Shown here: positions 35,662 to 47,140 of the stretch, piece by piece | Layout of the letters: every line of letters starts with the position of its first letter | How positions within the stretch are numbered: the stretch's first letter is position 1 | Assembly: GCA_035236585.1 (NCBI GenBank) | Contig: CP141136.1 | Coordinates: forward strand, 26,513,426 to 26,577,425 | Direction of reading: 5' to 3' | Length of the DNA: 64,000 nt | Source: Warburgia ugandensis | Taxonomy: Eukaryota; Streptophyta; Magnoliopsida; Canellales; Canellaceae | The notes under the pieces: generated by a model | Database searches by the model: none | Told to the model about the DNA's origin: nothing | Seen by the model: only the letters and a program-made list of their open reading frames with translations | Program-made: the position numbers and the translations under genes

Positions 35662-37303
35662 CATCTTGTTTGATAAGAGGATAATACGAAGCACCAAGGT
35701 TTATGAATCAATCCCACTCAATGTTCCCCTTCAGCAAAATTGCTATGGCCTGAAGGGTGCAAACAATCATTGTCGGGCCTTCATATGTCACCAAGTTAGC
35801 TTGCGCCATTACATGCACATTTTCTACCTCCTGAAACATAGGATCGCCCTTCACAAATGCAGTCAATTCTATCCTTTCCCTGGGAGGATCCTCAAGATCC
35901 AAGTGCAGAATATATTGGTTTTGGGGATGATATATGGCCTGCAGAACCCTCCTCATTCTTTGGGCATCACCCTTCATACCCGAGATAAGATAAGCTATCC
36001 GCTGTGCTTCCTCTCATAGGCCCCATGTGGATCAAAAGACTTCTCTAATCCGATTCCACAAAGTACTCACTGGAGTCCTCAGTTCTGGAAAACTAGACAA
36101 AATCAAAGGACAATGAATCTGCTAAGGACACAGGCAAACTTGTCAAAAAAGGAAGAAGCCAGCTTGTATCACTAAATGCCCTCCCTGAATATTGAATGAT
36201 ATTTTTCCTTGTACCTTTTCAAGTCACTGAAAGACCAACACTTTCTGTAGTAATTCCAGATTCCTTACAGCTCTGAATAACTAAATTCACAATAGCAATC
36301 TCCAGAAACAACTGAATACACCTGGAGAAGACAAATGGAGAAAGGAACAGAAGCAAGGAGCAGCCTTTTCAAAAGAACAAATAACATTTAACCCAAAGGT
36401 TAATGCCTTTCACAAAACCACCAACTTCCTATTAAATCTATAAATTGGAAGTACATAAAAGCACCACATCCAAGACACTCTCTCTATCAAACACCTGTAA
36501 CAATAAGTGTAAACTTCCTTGACCATCTGAGGTAGCAAAATGACTTGGTCCAATTCCTAGATTTCACTTTTCTGTCCACAGCATCACATGGAAAAGACAA
36601 GTGAGTTATGATTTAGTATATTAAACTCTTAACTATTAAAATCTCTAATATAGAATCAAACAATGCAATGGTTTAGACTAATAAGTCATTGGTGGGAGAA
36701 TGCCAATCCGTGGATCGAGTTATCAAAGGATAGCGAGTTTCTCTGCTGTTTGCAACCCATAGACAGCTAGTTATTCTTAATGAGTCGAAAATCAACTAAT
36801 TTCGGAGTTTCCTTCTTGGAGCTTGGATTCTGCAGACCAAAATGGGGGCAAAGAAATGGAAAATGGAATTTGGAGAAAAAGAAAAGAAAAAGGCAAATAG
36901 GATAATAAAACTTCTGTCTTTTATATAAAGGATGTCTCAATCAACGGTTGCAAGTGCCGGATTAATGTGGGTTCCACTTTGCAAGCTTTCAAAATAAAAG
37001 TAACATACCAAATGGATGTTTACCAGCTGCGAAACCCATTCCAGCAAGTCACGTGATAAAACAGGCTCAATCAATTTCTGGGGGCAATTATATAAAAAAC
37101 CATTGTTATTGAAAGTGACAAGTTATGAATTTATCAAAGGGTGGACCTTGATCTAGATTATGTCTCAGCAGCATGGTTCTCACTCTCAGGATTGATGAGA
37201 TCAATTGCTTTGATATCCTCCTGCAAATCTTAAATCTGGAGAAATATCAAATTATCTGTTTTTCAGGTCAGTAGGTTTCCATTTAATGTTTATTCCTAAT
37301 GAC

Positions 37304-37447
37304 AAAAAGGGGCAGTCCCGGTGCACGAAGCTCCTGCCTATGTGAGATTCGGGGAAGGGGCGGACTAGCCTTACCTTATATTTTTACAAGAGGTTGTTTC
37401 TAGGCCTTTAAACCTATGACTTCAAGGTCACACAACAACAACTTTTA
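37304..37447 (-). mobile_element. 5'-truncated Au-like SINE
   Basis: Minus orientation: aaaaaggggcagtcccggtg at the left to the B-box region (acctatgacttcaaggtcac) and 'acaacaacttttat' at the right, ending before the A-box. No clear duplication. Confidence 0.85.
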
Positions 37448-37990
37448 TGTATGTGTGTGTAATGTTAGGGTTGGTTTATGTGAGTGGGTGAGATATTAAA
37501 TGTAGAGAAGGTTGGAGGAGGCTCCTCCTCTCCCATGTAATCTAATCAGACAATAATAGAATCCTTCTCTCCCATGTAATTTGATCAGATGATAGTAGAA
37601 TCCTCATCTCCCATAAAGGTAGGCAAGTTTGGCCGAACCACATAAATCTCCTTGTTTTCTATTGTGTGCGTAGCTGAATCGATCCTAATAATAAATTCCT
37701 CATTAACATGGCCTTTGTATGTGTTCGCTTAACTCGTTATATTTCAGTGATGGTAGAGTTTCAGCTTGTGATGCTGGTGTATCATGGAGTGATGATTATG
37801 TTGCTAATGTATGGACTGCTTAAGAAAACTATCTTCCAATATGAATTTATCATATGCACTACCAGGGAATACCCTATAGAGATGAAACCTCTATTCTCAG
37901 CTTTCCAACTAAGATCTCTCTCATTGACCTCATTGAGGTCCTTAATATTTTATTTGCCTCATTTTCTTAAAGATGCTCTACCATATGAGT

Positions 37991-38139
37991 CTGTAGATTT
38001 GGTTGTTCCCTTGAAAAAATCAGTGAAGCAAATAATCCTGAGGTAGCAGTGCATGGTAATAAAGCCTGTAGATTTGGTTGTTCCCTTGAAAAAATCAGGG
38101 AAGCAAATAATCCATGAGGTAGCAGTGCATGGTAATAAT
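37991..38139. repeat. 75-bp tandem duplication
   Basis: Two nearly identical units (37991-38065 and 38066-38139), both starting ctgtagatttggttgttccc and ending tgcatggtaataa. They differ at about three positions, so this is recent. Confidence 0.93.
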
Positions 38140-38785
38140 CTATAGAGGGAGCTCCAGAAATGGAATGGCTCCCATTAATTGAAATAGATTATTTAGTCTG
38201 AAAACTCATCATCATTAAGACCTTATCTTAATTAGGGGTCGGCCACATGAGTCTTGTTCCTCTGTTTTCATAAAAATTAGTAAATGATTAAAATGGATAA
38301 ATCTTGTGCCTAACCAAAAGTAAGTTTTCATCCGGAACATTTATTTTGCTGGTAGCATTTCTAAGATTTGTGTAGTAATAAACTATATAACAGGTCATAC
38401 ATCATAACAAAGTTATGCTTAGCTTTGACCTATTATTTTATGTCAGATCCGTCATATTTTCTAATTAAGTTGGAACCATTAACAATCTTCCATCTTCTGA
38501 GTGAACCATGGTATTCAGTAACCTTTTTGTCAGATAAGCCTTTGACTCTAATCTTAAAATGTTCTTTGAGAAATTCTTGTGGGCTCTTGTGTTTGAAGAT
38601 TGAAGCGTATAAATAATCCTGGTTAAAGCTGTAAATAGCAATTATAACCACAACCATCATATTTCAAAGATTAATATTGAGGACATAGTTTTTCTGTTTA
38701 CATAGTTTATAGCATATGCGAACAAGATTGTGAATGGTTTGGATCATTCAAATGGTGGACACGGTAGAAGTTATAGCTTGTGGAA

Positions 38786-38948
38786 GTGCATGAAGCTCCT
38801 GCATATGCGGGGTTAGGGGAAGGGCGGACAACAAGGGTCAATAGTATGCAACCTTACCTTGTATTTTGCAAGAGGATGTTTCCACACCTTAAACCCATGA
38901 CTTCAAGGTCACATGACGACAACTCTACCATTGCACCAAGGCTCCTCT
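38786..38948 (-). mobile_element. Au-like SINE lacking its 3' tip
   Basis: Minus orientation from gtgcatgaagctcctgc to tgcaccaaggctcctct. The terminal 'aaaagggcagcccc' is absent. Flanks do not show a duplication. Confidence 0.88.
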
Positions 38949-40924
38949 TCTTGTAAATAATCTTGTAATATGAAGGCTATATTAGTATGGATTTAAGAAG
39001 TTCCACGCTGGATCGTTTGTATTCAATGTACAACCTTCGGAAGAAAGAAGGCACCGTGCCATATCTAGGTGTGCCGTAGAGATATCTGAAAAATTCCTGA
39101 GTAATCTTTATATTTTGGAGCCATTAGTCCCTTATTCTTCTCAGTGCGAATCTTCTGCTGCCTTATTATTTTATTGTATTGTCTTCTGACAAATAAGTAA
39201 CTCTTTCTGCCGTATGATGACAAGCTGATCTTCAGAGACACATTTGTGTGTCTCCATGGGAAACACATACTTAGGACATCTTTTTCCTCCATCTGCTCTC
39301 TTGTTCAACCCATTTGTTTAGGCTCATTGTGAAAAATCAGACCAATTCGATGATTATAAGCACTACTTTTTTCAGTTTTAAGAATCAAAGACCTTGATTT
39401 CCTACTCAGTGAAAACAAAGGCTAAGAGCAACCAATGGGTGTGATTTTTGGTGTGTAGGTAATCTGGAGGCTAAGACATTCGGAGACACAAAGTAAAGAA
39501 AGATAAGGAAGGTGACAGCATTCCACTTAAGCATGAAATAGTATAAACACAAAATAAATGACATTGTAACAAATTAGTGCAAGCAGTTGTGCCCTCAAGT
39601 TTGAGCTATTCACTTACAAACTGCTACTATGAGGATATGCTGGTCTCATGTTAGCAAGCAGCCACAGTCATTGGTTTCTGTTTCTTGCTCATGATAAGTT
39701 TCCTATTCTAGAAAATAAGAACAAATATTGGAACCATCTTTAGTTGTTGCAGCCCGACATTAATAAACAGCAGAAGAATCAAAGATGACAGACCAACATA
39801 GGAATCCATGTGATTCATTGACTGTTTGGTGAAACATCATATTTCAGAATGCATTTATTCTCAGTTTCTACAGAAATGTTTTCTTCTTCTTTTGAATGTC
39901 TAGGAATAAAACAACGCCTAAATGGTTCCTGCTACTTGACTTAAGATATCTCCTCAAGTCTTTACGTTTAACAGGCCTTGCAGTTGATGGTTTTATATCT
40001 CTATTTATCCTTCTGTCTTTTTGGTGTTTACCTACTGGTGCAACTGAGAACATTGTGTTCTCTGCTTTATTGTCTACACTTTACAGCACTCAATCTCTCT
40101 CATTCTGTCAATCTTGATCTAAAAATTAGCTCTTCCTTTTTAGCTTTTTATTTATAATGTCATCTTTTATGTTCAGGTACCAGCATCTTGGTCCTTGATA
40201 TGAAGATGAAGTTATATATTTACTGTCTTAACCTGCATGTTATGCATAATGGGGCTTCTTGAAATAGATGTCTGCCTGAAAATTTCTTTTCAAAATTTCA
40301 GACTACTGTTGTGGCAACTATAAGGCTGCTGGAAAGACTTGCTGTCCATTATGTCTCGCAAAGGATGACATGGAAGCTTCTTAAAGTTAATTGGCCCTTC
40401 TTAAATGCAGCCTTGGCTAACAGAACTAGCATGCTTCCTCTTTGCGAACTTAAAAAAGTAGTGTTTCTTGGGTTCAATTGAGTCTACATTCATACATAAA
40501 TTCAATGTTATCTAAATAATCAAAATATTCTGATAGCACATCTGCCATCCTTGCTGCTTTAAATTCAAAATGCTTCTCTTTGTTCTCACCCCTAAGTAAA
40601 AATGGATCCTAACACCTTGGAACCAAACCAGAATACCTCCTTCTTCAAACTTCAGAATCATGTCTTTTGCAAAAACAGAATTTAACTGTAAGCAAATTAT
40701 CATATTTGTTAATAATTCTTTGTACTTTGTTAAGTTATGCTAAAGAGACAAGGCCATGTTACATTTTAGGAAATATGGTGTCTGCGAACCCACATGTCCA
40801 AATTTTTACCTCTTGAAACCTGATGGCAGATTTAGAAGGCATTTTGTTTTATCTTAATAATATTGATTTTTGTAATAATTTCGTAAAGTTGACGTTCAAC
40901 TTTTCTGTCAAAAGACCATAAAGA

Positions 40925-41345
40925 GAAGCTTTCTGTCGCATTCTCGCAACTCTCTAGATGGGTCTCTTCCTCCTTTCTGGAATCTCTGAGACAAACTTAT
41001 CTCATTTTGTTTCCGAGGGAATAATCTTACTGGGGCTTTACCAGAACGTGCAATCCCAAACTCAAGTTGTACTAACTTGCAAGTGCTTGATTTAGGGAAC
41101 AACAAATTTTAGGGACAGTTTCCGTTACTTTTGACCAACTTTCAAGATTTAAGAGAGCTTGATCTTGGGGAGTAGTATGTTTCCAGGTCCTATTCCTGAT
41201 AAGTTATCTTGGTTAAATATAGAAAGATGAATCTTTCTTACAATAACTTCGGTGGAGTTTTACGTGTTGGGTCTTCAAAGTATGGAGCTAAGTGTTTGAA
41301 GGAAATATGGGGCCTTGTCTCTCACTGCAACTGCAATTTCTTATG
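40925..41345 (+). pseudogene. TMKL1-like LRR receptor-kinase pseudogene fragment
   Basis: One plus-strand frame reads through several stops: SRNSLDGSLPPFWNL, stop, DKLISFCFRGNNLTGALPER, AIPNSSCTNLQVLDLGNNKF, stop, GQFPLLLTNFQDLRELDLGE, stop. After frameshifts come MNLSYNNFGGVL and SKYGAKCL. The order matches, as I recall it, the leucine-rich repeats of the Arabidopsis receptor-like kinase TMKL1 ('CDKL.SF..HGNNL.G.LPE.A.PNS.C.NLQVLDLG.NKF', then 'NLSHNNFSG', then 'SKFGAESF'). Only about 140 codons of the extracellular repeat region survive; no transmembrane or kinase part is nearby. It carries at least three stops, so it is a dead fragment. Confidence 0.75.
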
Positions 41346-41540
41346 TTGAAGACGATATAAAAATAAAAACCAGTTAGAAAAGTTTTTGTTCAGAAATGAT
41401 AGTTTCATCCATTAAAAATGTTTCCTGCTAATCGCGTGACTCGTCTAGCTACAAGATTTAACAGTCCATTGTGGAACAGAACGCTAAGATACACTAAATG
41501 AAATGTGGGGGCATTAAGTGTTACTTTTTCAAGTTAGAAA

Positions 41541-41706
41541 TAAAAAAAAAAAAAAAACAGCCCTTTAGTATGCAGGCGAGTTAAGGGAAGACCACGAAAG
41601 ATTTATAGTATGCAGCCTTAGTTTGCATTTTACAAGAAACTATTTTTGCGCTTAAAACTGTTACCTGTAGATTACATAATGACATCTCTACCGTTGTCCT
41701 TCGACA
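41541..41706 (-). mobile_element. Highly decayed Au-like SINE
   Basis: Starts with a poly-A tract (41541-41557) and 'cagccctttagtatgcaggc', continues through 'tagtatgcagccttagtttgcattttacaag', and ends around 'ctctaccgttgtcc'. Recognisable only by order of segments. Confidence 0.65.
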
Positions 41707-42348
41707 CTAACTAATTTTAATAGTTTTATAATTTATTTTTTCTTCTTCTTTTTTTTATTGAAAGTCAGATGCGCCCACACCCATGCACATCCTCCAACCC
41801 TACTCAGCAAGGTGAGAGACTCTTGCATGGATGCACTGCAAGGCTAAGGCTACAATTTGGATTAGGAGGAGATGCATGGATGAGTATAATACGGGTAAAG
41901 AAGAGGCTGTATGATTTATGGTTATATTTTCCTTTCGAATACTATGGTTGAACATAACTACAACCGCACCGTACTTGTTTGATGATCCAAACCTACTAAC
42001 CTTGTCATGCACGAGTCTTGCATCAATCTTAATTCCATCCAAAGTATTCAACAATTTAAGGTATCTATTCCGATGCATTGTAATGGACGTCAAGAAAATC
42101 TAGTGCAACTTCTCTAATCCATCGACAACGCCTCCCAAATCAACGATTTAGAATCATCAAGAGGGGCTGAATTTTGTTTGATGACCCAGTGATTAGCCCA
42201 TCTGCCGTCCATTTTTCTATCAATTTATCAACAGGGATCTCATAATCTTCAGGGTATAATACACAGTACAAGAATCTTGGACCTTGTCATTTCTTTAGTA
42301 GTTGCAGCTACATTTTATGATGCAAAGACATGTTTTTCCATGTCATCA

Positions 42349-42501
42349 ACCTCAACAGATAAAAGGGCAGCCTGGGTGGATGAAGCTCTTGCCTATGTAA
42401 GGTCCGGGAAAGGGGCGGACCACAATGGCCTATAGTACATAGCCTTACCTGGCATTTTGCAAGAGGCTGATTCTACGCTTTGAACCCTTGACCTCAACAG
42501 A
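42349..42501 (-). mobile_element. 5'-truncated Au-like SINE in the CNL pseudogene
   Basis: The body at 42360-42490 runs from taaaagggcagcctgg to tttgaacccttg and is truncated just after the B-box. It is flanked by ACCTCAACAGA at 42349-42359 and 42491-42501. It is inserted between the GLPL and RNBS-D segments. Confidence 0.9.
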
Positions 42502-42668
42502 CGAGCCCTGTAATTCAGCCAAATTCCTTCATCCACATCCTAATATCATGAACACAACTTGGTGCCCGCCCAGTTGTTATGATCGCCAATGGCATCGGCC
42601 AAGTTGATCAATGATGAGCTTTGCAATACGTAGTATGTCTTTGGAGAGGATAGCATACCTATTTTTCC

Positions 42669-42874
42669 GTTGAACACTTGCTATGCTGCCTCCAATGCTC
42701 AAAGCTCCCCTACATACAGGGTTCGGAGAAGAGGCGGACGACAATGATCAATAATATGTAGCCTTGCCTTACATTTTACAAGAGGCTGTTTCCAAACCTA
42801 GAGACCATGACCTTAAATTCACACAATGACAACTCTACAGTTACGCCAAAACTCCCCTTGCAACGCTTACTGTT
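42669..42874 (-). mobile_element. Au-like SINE in the CNL pseudogene, old
   Basis: The body at about 42685-42859 is in minus orientation; its tRNA-like end reads 'acagttacgccaaaactcccc'. Degenerate flanking duplications TTGAACACTTGCT and TTGCAACGCTTACT are plausible. It lies between the kinase-2 and GLPL segments. Confidence 0.82.
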
Positions 42875-43570
42875 GCAAGTTGCGAGAAAAAATACTACCT
42901 TGTTCCCATTCTCTTCACATGGTTTCGAAACTCCCAACCTTCCCAAAGAAAATGCTTCCCACATATTATCCAGCATCAGCAAAATGCAGCTTCCTTCAAG
43001 TTAATGTATAACTTGGGCATGTCAATCTGTATATTTCATTGTCACCCGGGTAGAGCTCCAATTTAACTTGTTTTCCAGTGCTCATTCGTAGCCTCTCGAA
43101 TTCGAGAGTTTTACATACAGTCACCCAAATGACAGTTTTGACAACTCCAGCATCATTAAGACGATTGTCAACGAGCTTCATGGCCGTCGTCCTTCCAACT
43201 TCACTCATACCATAAACTCAATCTTTCTATTATCCACATCCATCAAGGAGCCCCAAATCCTTTCAGGAGCCCTCTCAACTTGGGGTGACAATTGGGGTTG
43301 GCAGGTCGTGTTTGTGGCGACACGAACATGACATGATTATAGTTATGGGTCGACATGAACATGACACGATTAATAGTCGTGTCAAAAACCTATGACTCGT
43401 ACACGACCGGTTCTTAAAAAGATGACACGACACGACCTGTGTAACATGATTAATTAATTGAGTCGTGTTGGATACACAACACGAAATGACACAACACGAC
43501 TCGATTTCTCTATTACGACTTAGTAAAAAAACTGCTCCCAAGTGAATGGATCAAAACCAACCACAAATGA

Positions 43571-43862
43571 TAGGACGGTTATTTTACAATTGTTCTATAA
43601 AATATAATATATAGGACGGTTATTTTACAACCATCTTATAAAATATAACATATAGAACGGTTATGTACTAACCGTCCTATAAAATACATAACATATAGGA
43701 CAGTTATCTCATAACCATCATATATGTTATGTGTTTTATAGGACGGTTGTGAAATAACCATCCTATATGTTATGCGTTTTATAGGACAGTTGTAAAATAA
43801 TAATCCTATATGTTATATTTTATAGGACGGTTAAGGACTAACTATCATATTTTACACATATG
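43571..43862. repeat. Array of seven palindromic 40-44-bp units
   Basis: Units start at about 43571, 43612, 43652, 43696, 43740, 43783 and 43824. Each reads TAGGACGGTTAT, a short spacer, then its complement (e.g. TAACCGTCCTATA) and an AT-rich linker 'aaaatataaca'. Each unit can form a hairpin. The GACGGTT/AACCGTC core is what I know from CACTA subterminal repeats. Confidence 0.85.
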
Positions 43863-44196
43863 GATATGGTTTATTAGTACTTTACCAATCTGTGAGTGTG
43901 ACTGTGATGTGCTAGACTTTCAGTGACCAGTTTGTGTGTGCCAGCAAACGGCCTAACCTTGGCGTTGGCCTACCTGACAGGGACATATAGTTTTCTTTCC
44001 TCCAATTCCAAACTAGCAAGTGGCAACTGGAGTTAATGAAACTTACACTTCAATCATTTGTCAAATATTTTGAGTCCTTGATGTTAGATCTGACGTGTGG
44101 GCCCCCCTTGTAGTGGCGGGAAAACAAAATGAAAACTAAAAACATAAAGGTTTAACTAATTAATAATTATCTAGGTCTACTAAGTCAATCTAGTTT

Positions 44197-45440
44197 AAGG
44201 CAATTGTTTTGTCTTTTTGTATGTAAGTAAGCCCAATTCCCAAATCCAATTATCCAATTGAATTTGAAATCTTATGCTAAAGCTAAGCTAGCCTGGTGGT
44301 GGATGTTTGCTATAAGCCTATAACTATAAGTTATAATCTAAGACTTAGCTACACGTACACACTTTCTCTAATTTTCTTATTAACCATTTTAAGATTAGCT
44401 ACACATTGTCAGTTACAAACTTACAAGTTACACTTAGTAAAAAATTAGTTAACTAAGTTTTGTAACTTGTACAAGTACAAGTGAAGTGAGAGACTAACTA
44501 ACTGTCGTATAATGTATAAAATTATAAATGCTAATGATTTTCTTATATTAATTTCACATGTCATCATTAATTGATCTAATATATCTCTTTTTCATCAAAT
44601 TCATGAATATCATGTATCTAACTTATATAACTCAATATTTGTTTCTCATTTCTAACTCCCAATTGATGATAATAGATTAGGAATAACTCATTCATTCATG
44701 ATCCATTGATCTATCACTCATGTAGAGTAAAACTTAGTAACTCCCTTAGTAATATCATTCAACATTTGTTTTTTTTCTCATGATTATTATTCATTTTACC
44801 ATCAATGTCGCTTCTTTTCAGTTTTCACTATAGAGTATAGACCACAATCCATAATTAATTTTAGTTTCACCAAAGTTATCATAGCAATATTCCTCTAATT
44901 CTCTCTTGATAAGCTTTTGTGTTAATTCAACACATAACTCTTATTCTCTGTTCTCATTCTCACCTCACCAATGAGATAATTACATAACTCTTTCTATACT
45001 AATTCTCAAGGCAATTGTTTTGTCTTTTTGTATGTAAGTAAGCCCAAATCCAATTATCCAATTGAATTAGAAGTCTTAAGCTAAAGCCCCTGCCTTGGTT
45101 GTTTGTTTGCTATAACTATAAGTTATAACCTAAGACTTAGCTACACTTACACACTGTCTCTAATTTTCTTATGTTAATTTCACATGTCATCACTAATTGA
45201 TCTCATATATTTCTTTTTAATCAAATTCATGAATATCATGTATCCAACTCATATAACTCAATATTTGTTTCTCATTTCTAACTCACAATTGATGATAATA
45301 GATTAGGAATAACTCATTCATCCATGATCCATTAATCCATCATTCATGTAGAGTAAAATTTAGTAACTCCCTTAGTAATATCATTCAACATTTGTGTTAA
45401 TTCAACACATAACTCCTATTCTCCGTTCTCATTCTCACCT
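44197..45440. repeat. Large diverged direct repeat inside the hAT element
   Basis: A block starting 'aaggcaattgttttgtcttt' at 44197 recurs at 45008. Both copies run in the same order through 'tatgtaagtaagccc', 'actataagttataa', 'tttcacatgtcatca', 'gaatatcatgtat' and 'gataatagattaggaataac'. The second copy has internal deletions (about 430 bp against 780 bp). Non-coding. Confidence 0.8.
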
Positions 45441-45830
45441 CACCTAATAAATTAATTACATAACTAATAACTATTCCCTTCGAACCCTTCCTATACTCAT
45501 TATCCACTAATGAGATAATTGCATAACTCTTTCTATACTCATTCTCAACTCTCAAGCTACTGAGTTAATTATATAACTGTTTCTATTCTCATTCAGTTAT
45601 TCTTACCTAATGAGTTAATTACAGGACTCTTTCTTTACTTATCCTCAACAACTTTTGAATTGAGTATGAGTTACTTATATAACTTTGTTTTTTTAAGCTG
45701 ATCCTCAACTGAGATCAGATGAGTTAAATATATAACACTTACTTTACTCATCCTCGACCTCAACAACTATTGAATTGAGTATGATAGTATGTGTTACTTA
45801 CATAACTTTGTTTTTAAGTTGATACTCAAC

Positions 45831-46165
45831 TGAGATGAGTTAATTACATATATGCTCTGTCTTTTTAAGCTCATCCTTAAGGAAATTAAGACGAGTTAAT
45901 TACATAACTCTTTCTTTAGTCTATACTTAATAACTATTTTTTTTAAAGCACATCCTCGACTAAGATTAATTAATAACTCTTTTTTTACTCATCCAGTCAT
46001 CCTCAACTGAGATGAGTTAATTACATATATGCCCTGTCTTTTTAAGCTCATCCTTAAGGAAATTAAGATGAGTTAATTACATAACTCTTTCTTTACTCTA
46101 TACGTAATAACTATTTTTATTTAAGCACATCCTCAACTAAGATTAATTAAATACATAACTCTTAT
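45831..46165. repeat. Tandem duplication, ~173-bp period, inside the hAT element
   Basis: Two units (about 45831-46003 and 46004-46165), each with 'tgagttaattacatatatg', 'ctgtctttttaagctcatcc', 'ttaaggaaattaaga' and 'actaagattaatta'. Shorter 'gagttaattacataactcttt' repeats occur throughout 45470-46150. Confidence 0.85.
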
Positions 46166-46195
46166 AGCTTATACGCCAGTTATGCAACAACATGT

Positions 46196-46345
46196 CAACA
46201 ACCGTCCTATACCTTTCTAATAAATAAAATAACCATCCTATATAACTTATAGGACGGTTATAAAAAAAACCGTCCTATATTTCATTATATATATATATAT
46301 ATTATAAGACGGTTATTTAAAAACTGTCTTGTATTATTCTATATA
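46196..46345. repeat. Second block of 'accgtcctat' palindromes
   Basis: Three to four AACCGTCCTATA/TATAGGACGGTT motifs in alternating orientation, with a (TA) run at about 46286-46302. Same motif family as 43571-43862. Confidence 0.8.
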
Positions 46346-46984
46346 TCGTTTTTCACCTTGATCAACCCTAATTTCAAATTTTCAATCTTCTAACAGTCCA
46401 AACTATTGAGAAGGTGAAAACAACCATTCCTCTTTGATCTTTCACAGATCTAAGCAAAATAAGGTATGTATTTACAAATTTTACAATTTGTATACAGTTC
46501 TGTAAAAAACATAAAAACAATACCTTTTTTTTCAATTTTTTGTTTTTTGTTAACTATTTTCCATATATCTTGATGGGTTTTGGTTCTATGTGTATAAGAA
46601 ACATTTCATTTGAGTTTTATACTTCTTTGCTCTAGATTTGAGTTTGTTTTTAGGTTTTTTACTGTTATCCCAAAAAAATTAGTTACGAAAATAAAATAAA
46701 AAGTCGTTGTTTTTTCGTATTTCTTCATTGAAATGCATTTCTATCCACATATAGAGCTTTCCCATGTTGTGTATTCATGTGTGATAATGTTTTCATCTTT
46801 TTTCTTTTCTTTTCTTTTTTTTGTAATTTAGTGTTATTTTTTTAATTTTTCTGAAAAAAATAAGTTATGAAAATTAGGAAAAAATTGTTCTTTTTTATAT
46901 TTATTAGTTAATAATACCTATTCTTATCCACATATATAGCTTACTCATGCTTGAATCTTAGCATTTAATCTAATTTTTAGTAAT

Positions 46985-47140
46985 ATATGAACCGTCCTAT
47001 ATTACTCAAGTTATATCGGACGGTTCTTTAGGAATTGTCCTATATAACTTGTAATAGAGGACGGTTCTTCAGGAATCGTCCTATATTACATGAGTAATAT
47101 AAGACGGTTATTCAGGAACCGTCCTATATTTTCAACTATT
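46985..47140. repeat. Third block of 'accgtcctat' palindromes
   Basis: Paired motifs GGACGGTTCTTTAGGAATTGTCC, and similar units with a 'tcaggaa' loop, repeated about every 50 bp and separated by 'atattactcaagttat'-like linkers. Together with the first block these bracket the AT-rich interior. Confidence 0.8.

Larger units (their letters stand above)
28749..36115 (-). pseudogene. GT14 beta-glucuronosyltransferase-like (GlcAT14 / Branch family) pseudogene
   Basis: Four exons can be traced: ~36115-35662, 29913-29839, 29726-29616 and 29247-28749, with GT-AG borders still readable. Exon 1 gives EDSSEYFVESD, IAYLISGMKGDAQRM, YILHLDLEDPPRERIEL, NLVTYEGPTMI and LQAIAILLK. The other exons give SLPRDLNFI, KPIIVD, GSAWVMLTRPFLEYCIWGW, LLMYYTN, SPEGYFHTLICNPEEF, HDLHYIAWDNPPKQHP and GAWCTGSSDNGSDPCSL, in family order. 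Intact members are Golgi type II enzymes adding glucuronic acid to arabinogalactan-protein glycans. Breaks: stops in the N-terminal part, a Trp-to-stop (TGA) in the WD-stop-FINL segment near 35705, a 2-bp loss before SSPEGYF, another frameshift after KQHP, and disrupted frames in exons 2-3. The conserved splice sites show it arose as a genomic gene copy, not by retroposition. Intron 1 (~5.7 kb) was expanded by a solo LTR and a SINE. Confidence 0.92.
36116..40924. other. Intergenic with SINEs, no supportable gene
   Basis: Frames at 37708-38046 (+), 38368-38616 (+), 39065-39292 (-) and 39868-40117 (both strands) have no recognisable motifs. A cysteine-rich short frame near 40300 (CCGNYKAAGKTCCPLC) follows a possible acceptor 'aaatttcag', but I cannot link it to other exons. 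Two SINEs and one tandem duplication are listed separately. Confidence 0.4.

Noticed and set aside
37708..38046. 112-codon plus-strand frame
   Set aside because: No motif, no splice context, and its 3' end lies in a tandem duplication.
43571..43862. CRISPR-like array of regularly spaced repeats
   Set aside because: Units are palindromic throughout with AT-rich linkers that are themselves repeated, in a plant transposon; there are no unique spacers.
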